A DNA stretch of 64,000 bases from Datisca glomerata (GCA_003255025.1 QANY01013371.1:455263-519262), one strand, 5' to 3'; numbered from the stretch's first letter, positions 10,399-23,689 are shown. The notes: generated from the letters alone by a model not told the origin. Numbers and translations: made by a program.

Positions 10399-12833
10399 TG
10401 TAATACCCCAATGATTCAAGGGGTAATTTTATAATTTCAAAAACCCTCACTCACACATTATAACCAACCACACCCTAGTGTAATTACCAACTAAAACTCT
10501 TTATACCCCTCGTCCTCCCCATTTTTCTCACGCAGCAACATTTTTGTTTCCCTCTCTATGGCAGTTCCCTCCCTTGTTAGCGATGTTCTTCATCTCCTTC
10601 TTCGTTCGTCTTCCATTTGCTTCCTTGTCAATTTTAAAGTAAATTAATACTTCTCTATTTCTTCATTTTTTCTCATTTCTCATGCTTTAAACCCAAATTT
10701 TTCTATCTAAATGTTGAAATAACCAAATAAAAAATTTTGCTTTAATTCTAGTGAACTTCTTCCTTCTTTTTTTATCACAGCATCACCGTCATCTAGTTTC
10801 CAGTAAGATTCTCACTTCTATTTTCTTCTCTTTTCTTCTCCTATTGAATCCAATTTTTTTTATTAATATGTTGATGAAACAATCTGAATTTAGCTCTCTA
10901 ATTTCTAACAATTTACGTTGTTCGTCTCTGCTTTGTTCAATTATTCTTACATCATCGCCGTCCATCGATTTCGGTAAGGCGTTTTATTTACTTTCTCTCG
11001 TTCTCATCATGTCTCCTCTGTTTCTCTCAGTTTATTTGCCCTCTCAACGAACTCATCGATATCTTCCTTTATTCTTATATTTTCTTTTATTTGGGCAGCC
11101 TTCCATCATTGTCTTCTCCGAACTGCATTATCGTCTTCATCGTTGGTAAGCTTGTTCTTCCTTTTCCTTCTTTCATTCATTCATTGTTCGTTCTTTGTAT
11201 TGCCTACAGTTGGGTCTTACGACCCAGTTGATTTTGACCTGACCCGAGCCAGATTTTACCTAGTTCAGATAGGTTCATCAAACCAAACCGGTTTAATCAG
11301 ACCGGACTGAATCGGTTCAGATAGACTATAGCATATCAGTCCAACCAAATCAGACTGAACCGGTTCAGTCAAACCAAACCAAATTGGTTCAACTCGACTA
11401 GACTGAATTGGCCCAACCTAGTAGAACCAAACTGGTTCAGACCACCCGAACCTAGTTGAACCGGTTTGAACCGCTTGATCAATTTACACCCGGTTTAGTT
11501 TCCAACCTCACTTGCCCTCATAGTTAATTAAATAATTATAGTTATTATATGAATATGTTGTGATCTGAGATCCTTGGATTTCAGGTCATTAGTTGTTGAA
11601 TTTAATTCGTAGCGAATCTAGGTAAGTGGACTTACATAGTAATTTGGTTCATATATTATAACTGTAGTATATAGTGTAAAATTGTTTTGGTTATTTCTTT
11701 ATGATCAAGTATTTTATTTATTTTTTCATATCACGATGAAATTATTTATCATGTTACGTATGATTATATCTTGAGTTATACATATAATAGTTATATCGTT
11801 TATGTTCATGAATAAATTATATGTTTACTCATGTATTGTGATAATGTGAATTATGTGTATATGTAATAATGTGAATTATGTGTATATGTAATCATGTGAA
11901 TTATGAATCTTACTCAAGTAAAATGATAAATAAACATGAGGTAGACTTAGTCATGTCCCTTAATTATCAAGTAACCAGATTATTCACGTCATTATATCAA
12001 CTATACGGTTGGGTGTCACCATGTTCATGTTAGCATCCTTAAGGTTCAGATAACTTTAAGTGACACCAAATTTCAGGACACTCAATCCGTTATGTGCACG
12101 TTCACGTTTCAAGTTTCATGTTACAAGTTCAAGTGTGAATCAATTCTGGTTAGATTGTTAATCAGAGGATATGCTTAGTCGAATTATGATCAAGCATGTA
12201 CAAGTATAAATACAAGTTAAAGTTATATGTTAATCATGAATTCGGTTATGTTAAGTACAAGTACTTTATGTGATTTAATGATCAAGTGAATGTGTTAGAT
12301 TAATGTGCCATGAGTTATATATTTACATTTATGTCATGTGAAGCTTATTAGTATATGAGTTTATTTACTGAGTATTTTTAAAACTCATCCCCCTCCCTCA
12401 TAGAAGAATATGTTGTAGGTGATGGCGAGCAACATGAGTGAGAGACTATTATAGTCAGCAAAAATATGAGATTTTCACTAATTATGTTTATATGACATTA
12501 GAAACAGATTTTCATTAAATTACAGTTGATTCAGAAATTTATGAGTTTTTCATGTTTTATTTTACAAATTATGCGATTGAGTTTTCACGTCTTATGAATT
12601 TATCACGTTGACTTTATTACATATTAATTCATCATTTATTACAGTTTCTAGAATAAATAATTTTTATATAATTTTTATATAATTTTTGGCTTCTTCTATT
12701 TAATGTTAAAGTTGGGGTGAAATTAGAGTTTTCAATTTAAATTTTTTCTCAAGTTAGGATTTTTAAGTGAATTGAAAAATTTTAAATTGTGAAATTATAT
12801 ACAAGTTTAACTCTCAGAAATCGAGACGTTACA
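10399..12833 (+). repeat. 3' LTR of the Del/Tekay-like chromovirus
   Basis: The LTR starts TGTAATACCCC at 10399, preceded by a purine-rich GGAGAGGAGAA tract acting as polypurine tract. It ends GAGACGTTACA at 12833. TGTAA...TTACA ends and a multi-kilobase LTR are typical of this lineage. Its length is 2435 bp. The 5' LTR is absent. Open frames within it (for example about 10751-11149) are T-rich chance frames. Confidence 0.75.
11225..11500. repeat. Cluster of degenerate AACCGGTT-type repeats
   Basis: About a dozen variants of the self-complementary core AACCGGTTCAG/CTGAACCGGTT, such as ACCGGTTTAATCAGACCGG and GAACCGGTTTGAACC, are packed into under 300 bp of the chromovirus LTR, with no strict period. 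Confidence 0.7.
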
Positions 12834-13601
12834 AAAGTTGTTTCATCTATCCATTGCCGTTGTGCTCTGGAATTCAATAAAAGATAGAATACAGATGAAG
12901 AAAAGAGTTGGAAGATTCTTTATTAATCTTAATGTTCTTTCGTTTTTTCTCGAATGCATTGATGTATTGTCAAGTACAAGTTGTAAAAACTATGAATATA
13001 ATATCAAGTATATTGCTTCTTCTTCTGCTTTTCACACATCATTTTTTCCTGATGAATCTTACACTGATGGAGGATGACGAACTACATCAGTTTGGTATGA
13101 GATAACGGTAAATGATTTTTATAATTATATCTTAATATTGGAAAGACTATACATCCGCAAAGCTAATGTTACGTTGTTTTGGTAACTACATTGATTTTAA
13201 ATGTGTGTAACTTTCTCATTTTACCCTTGCACTTAAAGTATGTTGATAAAAGAAGAATGACAGTTTTGATAAAGCAATCAAAACTAAAATTGTTGGAATC
13301 CCAAATTTAGGAAGAATTTGCGGAAATATTAAGTACACATAAACCATATGCACATGCGTATAGCAAGTAGAGAATCTCTACAACGCCATGTAAAGGGAAT
13401 TAAACAAGAAACAAGGTCTTCTCTCAGCTTCATACATCATAACAAGAAGTGGCAATGGATGTAAAACCCTTTCAACATTCATAGACTTTGTACAAAGCAC
13501 AGCCATGTTAGCTATATAGAGAACCTCATCAACAAGAGAAGTGACTTCACAGGACTTGAAAGAAAAAGCGTCAATCTTAAACAACCCGCAACTAGCCTCG
13601 G
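12834..13601. other. Intergenic and 3' flank of the AHP gene
   Basis: No gene is recognised. The right part (about 13370-13601) probably contains the 3' untranslated region of the minus-strand AHP gene; open frames there are extensions of its last exon in other frames. Confidence 0.5.
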
Positions 13602-14722
13602 TTAGAAATTTAGTTCCATCAGAGGAATCGAACCACCAGCACCTACGATTTGTTGCTCCAGCTGAAACCAGCAGAATTTTCAGTTATTTGTGTGTTTAAT
13701 TTTGAAATTGGACATGCAAACTTGCAGCAGAACTCAGTAAGATGTTAAAGAATGGAAGATGCTAACCCTGAATAGACTTTCAAGCTTGTTTTTAACAAGG
13801 TAGTATTCTTGATTTACTTGTTGCAGACATCCCAAGCACCTGCACATCAGTTCTGACTTCATGTCAAAGGAAATTAAGAGGAAAAAAGAAAGGAGAAGTA
13901 CGTGGTGGAATTGTAGAACTGACCCTTTTGTGTTTTGCTGCTCACAGAAGCTCCGGAAAGCAATACATGCATTTTTCACTTTCTGTGCACCTATGCTGTT
14001 TATATCAAAGTAGTGTTCTAAACGCATAACAAAACAAGATAAAAAAACTGCTTTTTTCAGATTAAGGATCTTTTCAACTCAAAATTGCATAGAAACCAAA
14101 GCAAATTTTATGAGTTGATCATATTAATTAACCTCCCTCCCTCCCTCCCTCCGCCCATATATTAGGGGAGAAACTAACTGTGTACCTGGAGCTGCTACCC
14201 TTCAACTGGTGAACATGGGAATCAACATTCTTGAAGTCTACACTTGGTTGATCTCTGTGCAAAGAGGAAAAAAATAGAGAAGTCAAACAAAGATTTAAAC
14301 TTTAATACCAAACCATCCTCACAAAAGAAAAACCCAGATATGTACATCTCCAACATGACGCTGTTATGGTCTTGATGTGAAAAAGAAAATCGAAAAGGCA
14401 AATCAAAAAGGAAAAGAAGAGGCCTTTTGGATCCTTACAGAGTTGCTGTGAGATCATTGAGAAGCCTCTCAGAATCTTGAAAGAAAAGAGAAACAACTTC
14501 AACTACAAAATCTGGGTTGCTCTCATCTTGTAGCTGCTGAAGCTGTATAAACTGACCATCCAAATATCCCTTCCAAACACCGAATCAAACCAATAAAAAA
14601 ACAACAATTTTGAAACAAGCCCATCTAGGATTCATGAATAATAATTACATTCTGTGATTTACCTCAATGAACAAGGATTTTATGTACTCAACCCACTGTC
14701 TCTGCATCGATTCAACCTCCAT
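13602..14722 (-). CDS. AHP: Histidine-containing phosphotransfer protein (AHP/HPt), six exons
   Basis: HPt proteins carry phosphate from cytokinin-receptor histidine kinases at the endomembrane to response regulators in the nucleus. Exons on the minus strand are 14663-14722, 14439-14569, 14186-14254, 13924-13995, 13767-13839 and 13602-13661. All introns are GT-AG, phases match, and the sum is 465 nt, giving 154 aa, the usual plant AHP length. Key features are QFIQLQQLQDESNPDFV near residue 26, the phosphoacceptor motif HQLKGSSS with His79, then IGAQKVKNAC and CLQQVNQEYYLVKNKLE, ending LEQQIVGAG...ELNF. The start is the first in-frame ATG and yields the typical N-terminus MEVESMQRQWVEYIKSLF. 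The conserved His and surrounding residues are intact, so the gene looks functional and is not a pseudo-HPt. A (CCCT)n tract lies in intron 3. Which AHP paralogue it is cannot be settled here. Confidence 0.95.
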
Positions 14723-15682
14723 GTTTTCAGCTATGCCTTTGTTTTTCTCGACAAGCAAACAGCTCTCTTATAGCAAGCAGGCTAGCGGCCGTGACCCAAT
14801 AAAGCTCGTGCCTTGAATTGCAGAACTTGAGCAATAAATGGCAAAATCATTCAATATAAATGCTAAGAAACCGTGAGGGGAATTTATGAGCCTTACCAAC
14901 GACCACTGGATCTGATGAAGTCCAAAGCTTTGCCTTTTTAATAGCACTGGTTATTGGTAAAGCTTAGTTTCTTGTGGAAATAGTTGCACTTTTTTGCTTT
15001 TTCTTTATTACAAATCTCCAACTTTTATTCTGTGTTCCTCTCGGCCATTTAATTAATCTCATGAAATCAATAGTTTTTTACGTATTCAATTATTATATTT
15101 AATTAATATTGTGTCAATCTTCAAGGAATTTTAACATGCCAAAGCAAATGCAACAGCTGTTAATGAATTTATTCAGTAAACTTTTTTTATAAACATGCCA
15201 GAGGACAGGACAGTTGGCCAAAACATGCCCTCAAAATTATTTCTTTTTTATTCTTTTGTCAAGTAAAATGCTTTGTAGTTTTAGCCGGATACGGCTAGTC
15301 GTCTTTTATGGGATTCCATAAACGTGGAGAGAGAATCCTTATCCCTTCTATATCCGTAATTATCAGTAGCTACTTCTGTGATAGTGACTTAAATAATTTT
15401 AGAGTATTAAATAATTGATTAAATTTTAAGTGAATAATTGATATAATAATTATTTATAGGTTGATGTTTAATAACTCATTAAAATTATTTGATAAAATAA
15501 TATTTAAATGATTGCCACGTCATTTAATCTTTTAAAACTTGATCAATTAATTGGTTGACGTAAAATTATTCTTATTCTCCTCTCCTTTTCAATGTGGTTT
15601 CGTATATCATAGTATGATTCGTTACATTGGTTGAAAAGGTATTTTCTTTTTAAAGTTTCTAGAAAAAATGTTTCTAACACCC
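14723..15682. other. AHP upstream region and A+T-rich spacer
   Basis: 14723 to about 14950 is probably the AHP 5' untranslated region and proximal promoter on the minus strand, with no clear TATA box. The remainder is A+T-rich spacer in which I see no gene. Confidence 0.5.
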
Positions 15683-16110
15683 GTTATAGTTTTTTTAAAT
15701 GACGCAGATACTCCTCTTTTTTTAGAGAAAAAATGACACAGATATCCCTCTAGTTTAAAAAATAACAAATAAGCCTATTTTGTTAAAAAACTATTAGTTT
15801 TAGAGTGAAAACACAAAAGATTACCCCTATAACTAATCCATCCAACTATTTTTCTAACCCGAAACATAAGTCGGATAGGGTTTTATCAAGTGAGATAAAT
15901 TTTAATTTAAGTATTAAAATAAATTAGTTTTAACGTTTTCAGATTTGGGAATAAAAGATGAATAATTTTAGTATTATGTACTATTTAAACAATCCTAGTT
16001 TAAAATTTAAAGATTCTTAATTTTTTTTGTCAGTGAAACCTAACATAAAGAATGTCTGTGTCATTTTTCAAATTACATAATTGTACGTGTCATTTAAGCA
16101 AGTTACATAG
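15683..16110. mobile_element. Dispersed TIR element, copy 1
   Basis: A roughly 430-bp sequence whose ends are inverted: the left end contains TAAATGACGCAGATA, and the right end, read on the other strand, contains TTAAATGACACGTAC followed by AAAAATGACACAGAC. The whole sequence aligns with 47622-48005, including the shared middle with AACATAAGTCGG/AATATAAGTCCG and TTTGGGAATAAAA/TTGGGAATGAAA. There is no coding capacity. It is a MITE-like element of unassigned superfamily. Confidence 0.6.
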
Positions 16111-16246
16111 AATGTCAGATGATTTTTCTCAATTTTCTATATTGGAATTGGTATTACCAGTAACATTATACTGTAATCTTGCCCTTTTAATTTGTCATGT
16201 AATTAGAGGAAACATGTTCGATTAGTTGTATGTATCCAATTCCTGT

Positions 16247-16899
16247 TGTTTAGGTGAGGATTTTGAACCAAATCCAAGTATATGAATAATGAGTCATTTA
16301 ATCGTCATAGAAGCCTTGGGAATGTGGAGGTCTAGCGTGGAGGAAATGATGAGCATCCTCAGCGGCTTAGAGGGTGACAACCATTAGTAAACACACTTCC
16401 TTGGGGTTACCAAGCAGGTACCCATTATGGTGCTAGCTATGGTGATTTTTCATATGAAGATTAATGAGTGAGAGAGAGAAAGAGAGCTTCATGATAAATG
16501 TGTGTCTAAATGTAAAATATATAGCCCCACTTAATAGGACTGGTCCATGCCTCATTATATAGAGAGTGGGGGCTAAATCCTACTTTGTGATGGACAATGA
16601 GTGATTGCCACGTGTATGTAGAGGCCAACGAATAGAACGTTGCCGTGTGCATCTAGGTTCATCCTCAATGAGAGGACAGCACATCTAAAGCCCACTGAGG
16701 AGGTCATGCCGACGCACCGACACAACAATCCTCATCATAATCCTACCAAGTCATATGCCTCCAATTCATTCTCAAGGCGGTAAGGGTTCGTCCAAGTCTT
16801 GTCACTTGACTTGAAGGTTATGGGTAGATAATCACGGGGGTCCGAATGGGGTAGGTGGACCCAACAGCTATGTTAGGAACGGGAATCCATGTATAAACA
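16247..16899 (-). repeat. Gypsy-like LTR (minus), same family as 29252-29891
   Basis: Read on the minus strand it starts TGTTTATACATGGATTCCC at 16899 and ends ...CACCTAAACA at 16247, matching the plus-strand LTR at 29252-29891 over its length. The sequence to its right (minus-strand ACAAGGGGCTAA just before the TG) looks like a polypurine tract, and there is no primer site on its left. It is therefore the 3' LTR, with the element interior extending right. Confidence 0.7.
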
Positions 16900-19515
16900 T
16901 TAGCCCCTTGTGCAAGTTCAAATGTGTAGCGATTAAACTTGTACATAGTCTTTGTATCTGTAGTGATCTTACTTGATGAGCCACATGTTCAACTATGATA
17001 GCAGACGTTTCTTCATTGAATCAGTCATGTAGGATCATCTTTGTTGTTAGAGCTCCCAATTGTATGTGGCGATACACCAATTGCTTCCATTTATCCTTCA
17101 GTAAAAGATGCAAGAAGTAGTTGACTATGGCGGGCCTCTCTTAATAAATAGTCTGATCATAGCAGCATTAAGAATGACTAGCTGGAAAATATATATACAC
17201 ACACTAGCAATGCACAACATTATGTTCAATGTTAGGACGAGAGAGTATGCATGATAATATATGTACAATATGCATGTTCGTGTTCAAATACTCATGTATC
17301 ATGGCAAGTGAATAGAGCGAAGCGATATTCTCTAACTATATTATGCTCGTATATGACAGATAAAGCTCAATGATGTGTTCATATTCAACATTACTAGAGA
17401 TAGTTCATCAGAGTCACAAATAAACGTACCATCGTCTTTTGATATTAATGGTTTCGGAGAACTGATCAATGAGAACCCACCAGAGAGGAGTTTCACCAAT
17501 TAGGAGCTTGACCAGTGCAACATAACATCAAGGCAACGTATTACCCAAGAGAAAACTAACCAGGGCGGAGCTCATCATGAAATGGCTCAACGGAGGATAC
17601 GCATGCTAGGAGCATATGTCATAATGCTTAATGGGAAACATGAACTTTCAAATATAACGTTAGTGCAATTACATATGCATGAAAGTAGATGTAACAAGCT
17701 CATGTTCGTAACATTTTTGCATATCTGTGTGGTATGCTAATTGATAAAATCAAGTAGATGTATGCCATAGCCAATTTATAACCTCTACTAGTGGAGATAA
17801 AATCACATTCAGTGGTGCCATTTAGAAAGTTTTCAAATAAGTAAGCATAGATGCGCTTTCAATAATAAATATAATAGTATAGGCAAAACTTCCCAAGCAA
17901 GCAAAATATTATTACCTAAAATGTCATCCTCAGACGATTCAGCCTTTAGAGGTGCATATATGTAGAAACTTGTATGATATTGCCTACGAAGCACATATAT
18001 ATACATGAAAATAGAATAAAGTTGCCTAAGAAGACACATAGATGTGTGAACATTTAAACCACGCGTCATGGGCACACTTATAAGATCATAGATTCATTTT
18101 CATGTGTTGGTCTAATAGTGAAATGTCTACCAACTTGTTTAAGAGTTTCAACGAATTCTCTCTTTTTAATAAATCATGTTTCAATGGCTAAGTTCCACTT
18201 TTGGAGGACAATTTGTGATAGCGGCTAAGTTTCGCCTTTACATGTTTAGTCCTAAGTCACCCCTCGTGGTAATTTTATCGTTACCCCGGGTGGACTCAGT
18301 GGCGTTAACCTGCCTATTAAGGTGATTTTTTTATGATCGAGGAAGCAATTAACCTAAAATACTTTTCTTAAGGCACCAAACATGGTTATTTTTTGTTACC
18401 ATGGGTGTGCAGAATCAAGATAAAAAGATTTCCTCTAAGTGGTTTTGCAAACGCACTTAGAGGCGGCTAAAAGCCCTTTTCATAATAATCTCTGAGGAAC
18501 CAAGTGGCTTTGAAAACCATATAACAACAAATTCTTTTCAGGAACCCAATAAGTTCTCAAGCATAATGATGGGACATAAAAGTAGGGTGATCCTTTGGAT
18601 GATGAAAGCTTGACTGTTTAATATGCCACATGTACTTTCTGCTATGAAGGCTTATCAATGTTTAGTATCTTGAAAGTGTCATCATGTTATCCTCGTTCTG
18701 AAGTGTATCGAGTATGCATATGGGCGCCTATACAGATAAACATGTTGTGAGGCACTGAGATGTTTGCTATAATAGTTGGTCATTAGCAAACGGGACAAGG
18801 TTGCCCCTGAGTTTGCACACTCTCATATATGTTCCAAGTATATCAAGTGTTTCATCTTGATGAATCTCCTCCCGCAGTATCATGATTTTGGAGCTAGTGA
18901 TATCCTAGGCTTCCATTGTATTTTTCAACATTACTCAATCAGGTCATAATGGCTTTAAAGAAGTCAACTTTCTGACTATCCGCTACATTCTCTTTACAGT
19001 GTAATCCCCTAATACTCCGACAAGCCCACCTCGGTATCACATATGGGCGAATATGCCTCATCCCTCACATCCGGGAAAGTCCATCTTGGAATCATATCTA
19101 TGCAAATCCGCCTTAGCATGGCATCTGGAAAAATCTGCCTCAATATCATATCTAAAAAAAAAAATTGCCCTCGTATCAGATGTAGGCATCAGATTGTAGG
19201 ATTCACATGTAGGCATCAGATGTAGACAACTCCGCCATGGTATCACATGTAGGTGAAGGAGGGTGCCCAATTTGGAAATATGACTGTGGAGCTAGCCGCC
19301 TTTGAGTTCTTACAATATGCCCGCCTTTAGATGTTTGTAGTATACCCGCCCTTGGACTTTGTTGTGTACCCACCTTCGAGCTTCGTAGCATACCTGCCTT
19401 CGAGCTTCGTAGTATACACGCCTTCGTACTTATTTTCTTAGTATTCCATCCTTTAGTATCATACCTCCACCTACTTAGTTTAGTAATCACTTGTCATTGT
19501 CAGCTATTCGTCTCC
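16900..19515 (-). mobile_element. Probable interior (3' side) of the gypsy-like element
   Basis: The sequence lies inward of the LTR at 16247-16899. No gag or pol motif is recognisable on either strand. It contains degenerate short repeats, most clearly at 19025-19460, a feature seen on the 3' side of the other gypsy-like elements here. No 5' LTR was found before the copia element begins near 19515, so the element is truncated. The boundary is approximate. Confidence 0.4.
19025..19460. repeat. Degenerate minisatellite (about 27-40-bp units)
   Basis: The left half repeats phrases like CGCCTCGGTATCACATGTAGG (for example near 19028, 19088, 19170, 19230). The right half repeats CCTTCGAGCTTCGTAG with a spacing near 27 bp (about 19372-19430). 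Spacing is irregular and divergence high. Confidence 0.6.
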
Positions 19516-21600
19516 TTTTGACAATATGGATTTTGAAGGTTATGCCCTCAAAGTATGTGTATTGACATTTTGATATGAAATTTAATGAGGATTACATTTT
19601 TCTTATAATTGTTCTTTTAAATTATTGTTGAATAATTATATAAATATATGAAATTCTATATTCATTCATGAGACTATGATCTTGTATTAGTACGAGAGGA
19701 TTAAGATCATAGATTATGAATAAAATTGTCAGCAACATATTAAAGTATGAAATCTTTAATGAATGGTTGCTAATACAGTTCACTAAGTATTATGAATGCG
19801 TGTGATCTAGATCCGGCATCGATATGGATAGACATCTTAGTGAAAGTATTTTATATAATGAGATTATATATGACTAGACCGATGTGAATTAATATATTTA
19901 TCAACGTGTCATTTATCATAAAGATTTAATACACATCAATTTGATAATCATATGTAAATTTTTCTGAATCCTAAGTAGTCGTGAACTCCTATACAGGTCT
20001 AGTGGATCTTTTGATTCACTCATTAAGGTTTATTTGTAAAACAGGCTAGTGACTTTTGTTTTGGAGATTCAGTAATATGGATAGCTAGGAAAGTGATCTT
20101 ACGAGATTTGTAATACAAGCTTTTCTAACAGATCGTATATTTGTTCCTGGAAGTGTTAATTCTGGAACTCTATGGTTATTAAGCTTAAATTTATAATAAG
20201 ATTATAAATTAGTCATTCACTAGTCGATTAATGGTACTTAAGGATCAAGAGATAATTTGAAGGGTAAAACGGTAAGTTTGACCAGTTCTAATTTACAAAC
20301 TAATAATTGGAGAACAGAACTATGTGAAATGATTATATCAGTGGATAACATAAGAATACTCTGTAAATATAATATATAATATTTAAGAGTGCAATTTCAT
20401 ATTTATAGTGGAGTCATAATAAAATTAATAAATAAAATTATTTAATTAAAGAGTTTAATTAATAATCTGGTTTATTGGAGTTTAGGATTATAGGTTCATG
20501 ATCCCCAAGTTACCTCTACATACGCAGTCTAGGGGATGAATATTTCAGGACAAGAGAAAATGACTGACTTGCAAAGGAATTTATATTTTCGGGGCAAGTA
20601 AATAGTTACTAGATAATTATGTGTGATTAACTAATTAAGAATTAATTAATTAAATTATATATATATAATTTTCAGAAACTATATATATACATACATATAT
20701 ATATATATATATATTAGATAATAAAATATCTAATTTGTGAAATTAGATAATTAAATTATTATTAGATAATAATTTGAATTAACTAAAATTCTGTTATTTG
20801 TGAAATAATAGATAATTTAGTTGATAGGGATAATCACATATGTTAATTTTGAATTAACTAATATCTAAATATTTATCTGACTAAAATAAATATTTAATTT
20901 ACACTAATTGCCTCGTGTCGATCAATGATTGGGAATCATAGATCATCATGGACTGTTGTAGTGCCACGTGACATTACAACAGTAGACGTATAACACTGCA
21001 GTGCCATACATAATTGTAGTTTAGAAATACCTAATTATTGTTTTATTTAAATTGTGAGATAATATTTTAATTTTTATGTTTGATAACATGTTCATGCATT
21101 AGTCGATCACATGTCATACATAAATATTCCACATAATTTTACTTGATCATGTATCTCATCAGTAGAAACATGATTTATTAAGATTGTCCTGATATGTTTA
21201 TATGTATTATTTTATGAAATCAATTGCATGCAAACTACTAGGTTTTAATTAGTTAAAACTTGGTAATCACACCATAATAAAGGTTATGATACTGACTTTA
21301 GTAAAAGAATTTTATTAAAGTTTGATGAATATAATTAATTAGTTAATGTATGTTCACCTAATTATGACTTAAGTGCTTTAGAAGGTTAAATAAACTTAGA
21401 CCAATGAGATTGGCATAACTAATTATTAAATATTTATAGGTTTATTATTTTAACTAGTAATTAATTAGAGATTAATTGATTAGTTAAAATGAAAATATAT
21501 AATCCTAAAATAGTGAGTGGGAGAAGGTTGACATGTCAATGTAACTTACGGTCTCCATTATTAGTACAACATTGTGGGGTACAGTGAGGGCCTCGAGATG

Positions 21601-21668
21601 ACTTTGTTTTCATCCCCCTAAGGAAGGTTTCGAGCTTTGTTTTCATCCCCCTAAGGAAGGTTTCGAGC
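21601..21668 (+). repeat. 33-bp tandem duplication in the copia leader
   Basis: TTTGTTTTCATCCCCCTAAG with its flank is repeated twice in direct tandem (first about 21603, second about 21635). Confidence 0.85.
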
Positions 21669-22109
21669 TGTACCAATACCAATGTTGGACTTCTTAAAAA
21701 GATAGGAGGAAGTGATGCAGTTTAGTTTTGACCAACCCTAAGACGGTATATTCTAAACGAAGTCATGGAATCTAAAATAATGGGTTTCACTCACACAGTC
21801 ACAATTAAGCTTTCATGTGGATAGGTATGACTCTGACCTAAAAAGTGATATCTTATTGTAATTAGAGAAAATATGAGATATTTTAAATTTTAATTAATAA
21901 AGATGAGAATGTCTCATAGACATTCTGAGGTTAATCTGATTGACTCTAAAACATAACATTAATCTTTGGGTTATTTTATCGTGATTAGTAAATGTTAAAT
22001 TTGTGTGTTTATTATGTTGAATTCATGCATCATGTTTACTTTTCAAATTCTAGATATTTATCAATTATATTAAATCTTGTATGTTATAAATTTCAGTTAT
22101 CATTATTGT

Positions 22110-22862
22110 GTCTATCATAGAAAACCCTATTATCGCTTTACTCGCTCTTGAGAAATTGAATGGTGATAATTTCATACATTGAAAATCAAATATGAACTTA
22201 ATGTTGATTTGTGGAAACCATAAATCCGTTCTTATTGAGGAATGTCCTGAGGAGCCCCATCCTAATGCCCCCCAAGAATATTAGGGACAAATATGATGCT
22301 TGGATAATATCAAACAACAAGACAAAGTGCTACATGCTTGTGAGCATGAATGATGTTGTAAGAACCAAGCATGAAAGCATGGAGACTACCTATGAGATTA
22401 TGGAATCTTTACAGTCGATGCTTGGGCAGCGATATGGTCATGAGGCCACTAGGAGCTATATGACAACTAAGATGAGAAATGGTACTTCTGTGCATAAACA
22501 TGTTTTGAACATGATCAACATAATGCACGAGGCAGAGAACATGGGGCGACCATTGATGAGCGGACTCAAGTTAGCATTCTTTTTGTGAGCACGAATGATG
22601 TTCTGAGAACCAAGCATGAAAGCATGGAGAGTGCCTATGAGATTATAAAATCTTTACAGATTATGTTTGGGCATCAGTCTGATCAAAGTCGTCATGAGAC
22701 CACTAGGAGCTATATGACAACTAAGATGAGAAATGGTACTTTTGTACTAGAACATGTTTTGAACATGATCAACATAATGCACGAGGCAGAAGTACATGGG
22801 GTTGTCGTTGATGAGCAGACTCAAGTTAGCATTATACTTGAGTTGTTCACACCAGTTTTTCT
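22110..22862 (+). pseudogene. Copia gag relic with internal tandem duplication
   Basis: The frame begins with ALEKLNGDNF-type sequence of copia gag. A roughly 245-bp segment occurs twice in tandem (about 22340-22584 and 22585-22840): both copies contain ...RTKHESMET/S...YEI...SLQ...FGQ/H, then ARGTSY-like ETTRSYMTTKMRNGT, then EHVLNMINIMHEAE. The second copy continues into EQTQVSIILEL. Stops and frameshifts make it non-functional. The duplicated part covers most of the gag core domain. Confidence 0.8.
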
Positions 22863-23109
22863 GTGTTCATGATCAACTATGTTATGAACAAGTTGTAATT
22901 CAACATGACCTAATTTTTGACTAAGCTACACATTTTTTTAGTCACTAAATAAGAGTATGACCAAAAAGGGTGAGGTAAATATTGTTGAGCAAAAGCTTTT
23001 TTCCACTATTGTTAAAAGTAACAAGAGGAAGAAGATCAATGGAAGCGAAAAGGTAAGAACAAGAAAGGGAAGAAAGCCAAAACATCGCCAAAATCTAAGA
23101 AGAACAAGA

Positions 23110-23495
23110 AGAACAACAAGCCAAAGGGAAAATGTTCTCATTGTGAGGTTGAAGGTCAGTGGAAGAGAAACTGTAACAAGTATCTCTCTGAGCTGAAAAA
23201 GAAAAGTAAATATGATTTACTTGTACTTGAATCTCGTTTAGTATAATATGATTTGTCATCCTGGATACTGGATTCAGGGGCCACTAACCATGTATGGTCT
23301 TTTTTACAGATGCTTGATTCATCATGGGAGTTGGTTGATGGCAAGGTCACTATGAGAGTTGGCAGTGGTGCGCTCATATCAGCGAAAGAATTGGGGATAG
23401 TCCGCCTTAATTTTGAAAATAATTATTTAGTTTTGAACTATGTTTATTATATTCCTGACTTTTCAAGAAATTTGATTTTTCTTTCATTTTTGTAA
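23110..23495 (+). pseudogene. Copia zinc knuckle and aspartic protease relic
   Basis: A CCHC-type knuckle is visible as KCSHCEVEGQWKRNC, but the histidine expected before WKRNC is Gln. Downstream, WILDSGATNHV holds the aspartic protease DSG catalytic motif, followed by the usual ...VYYIPDFSRNLI stretch. The parts are in different frames or separated by stops. Confidence 0.82.
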
Positions 23496-23689
23496 GAACA
23501 GTTATTCGAAATTTCTTTTATTAATATACAGTTTATTATTTCTAAGAATGGATTCGATATATGTCATACTAAAGTTATAAATAGGCTATATATATGCTTT
23601 AAACCGACTGAATGCACGTTAAATAATTCTGAATTATTTAAACTAGCAAAAATATAAGTAACAAACGATAAAGAATTTCTTATGATGAT

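Noticed and set aside
10751..11149. 132-codon plus-strand open frame
   Set aside because: T-rich chance frame inside the chromovirus LTR, with no motif.
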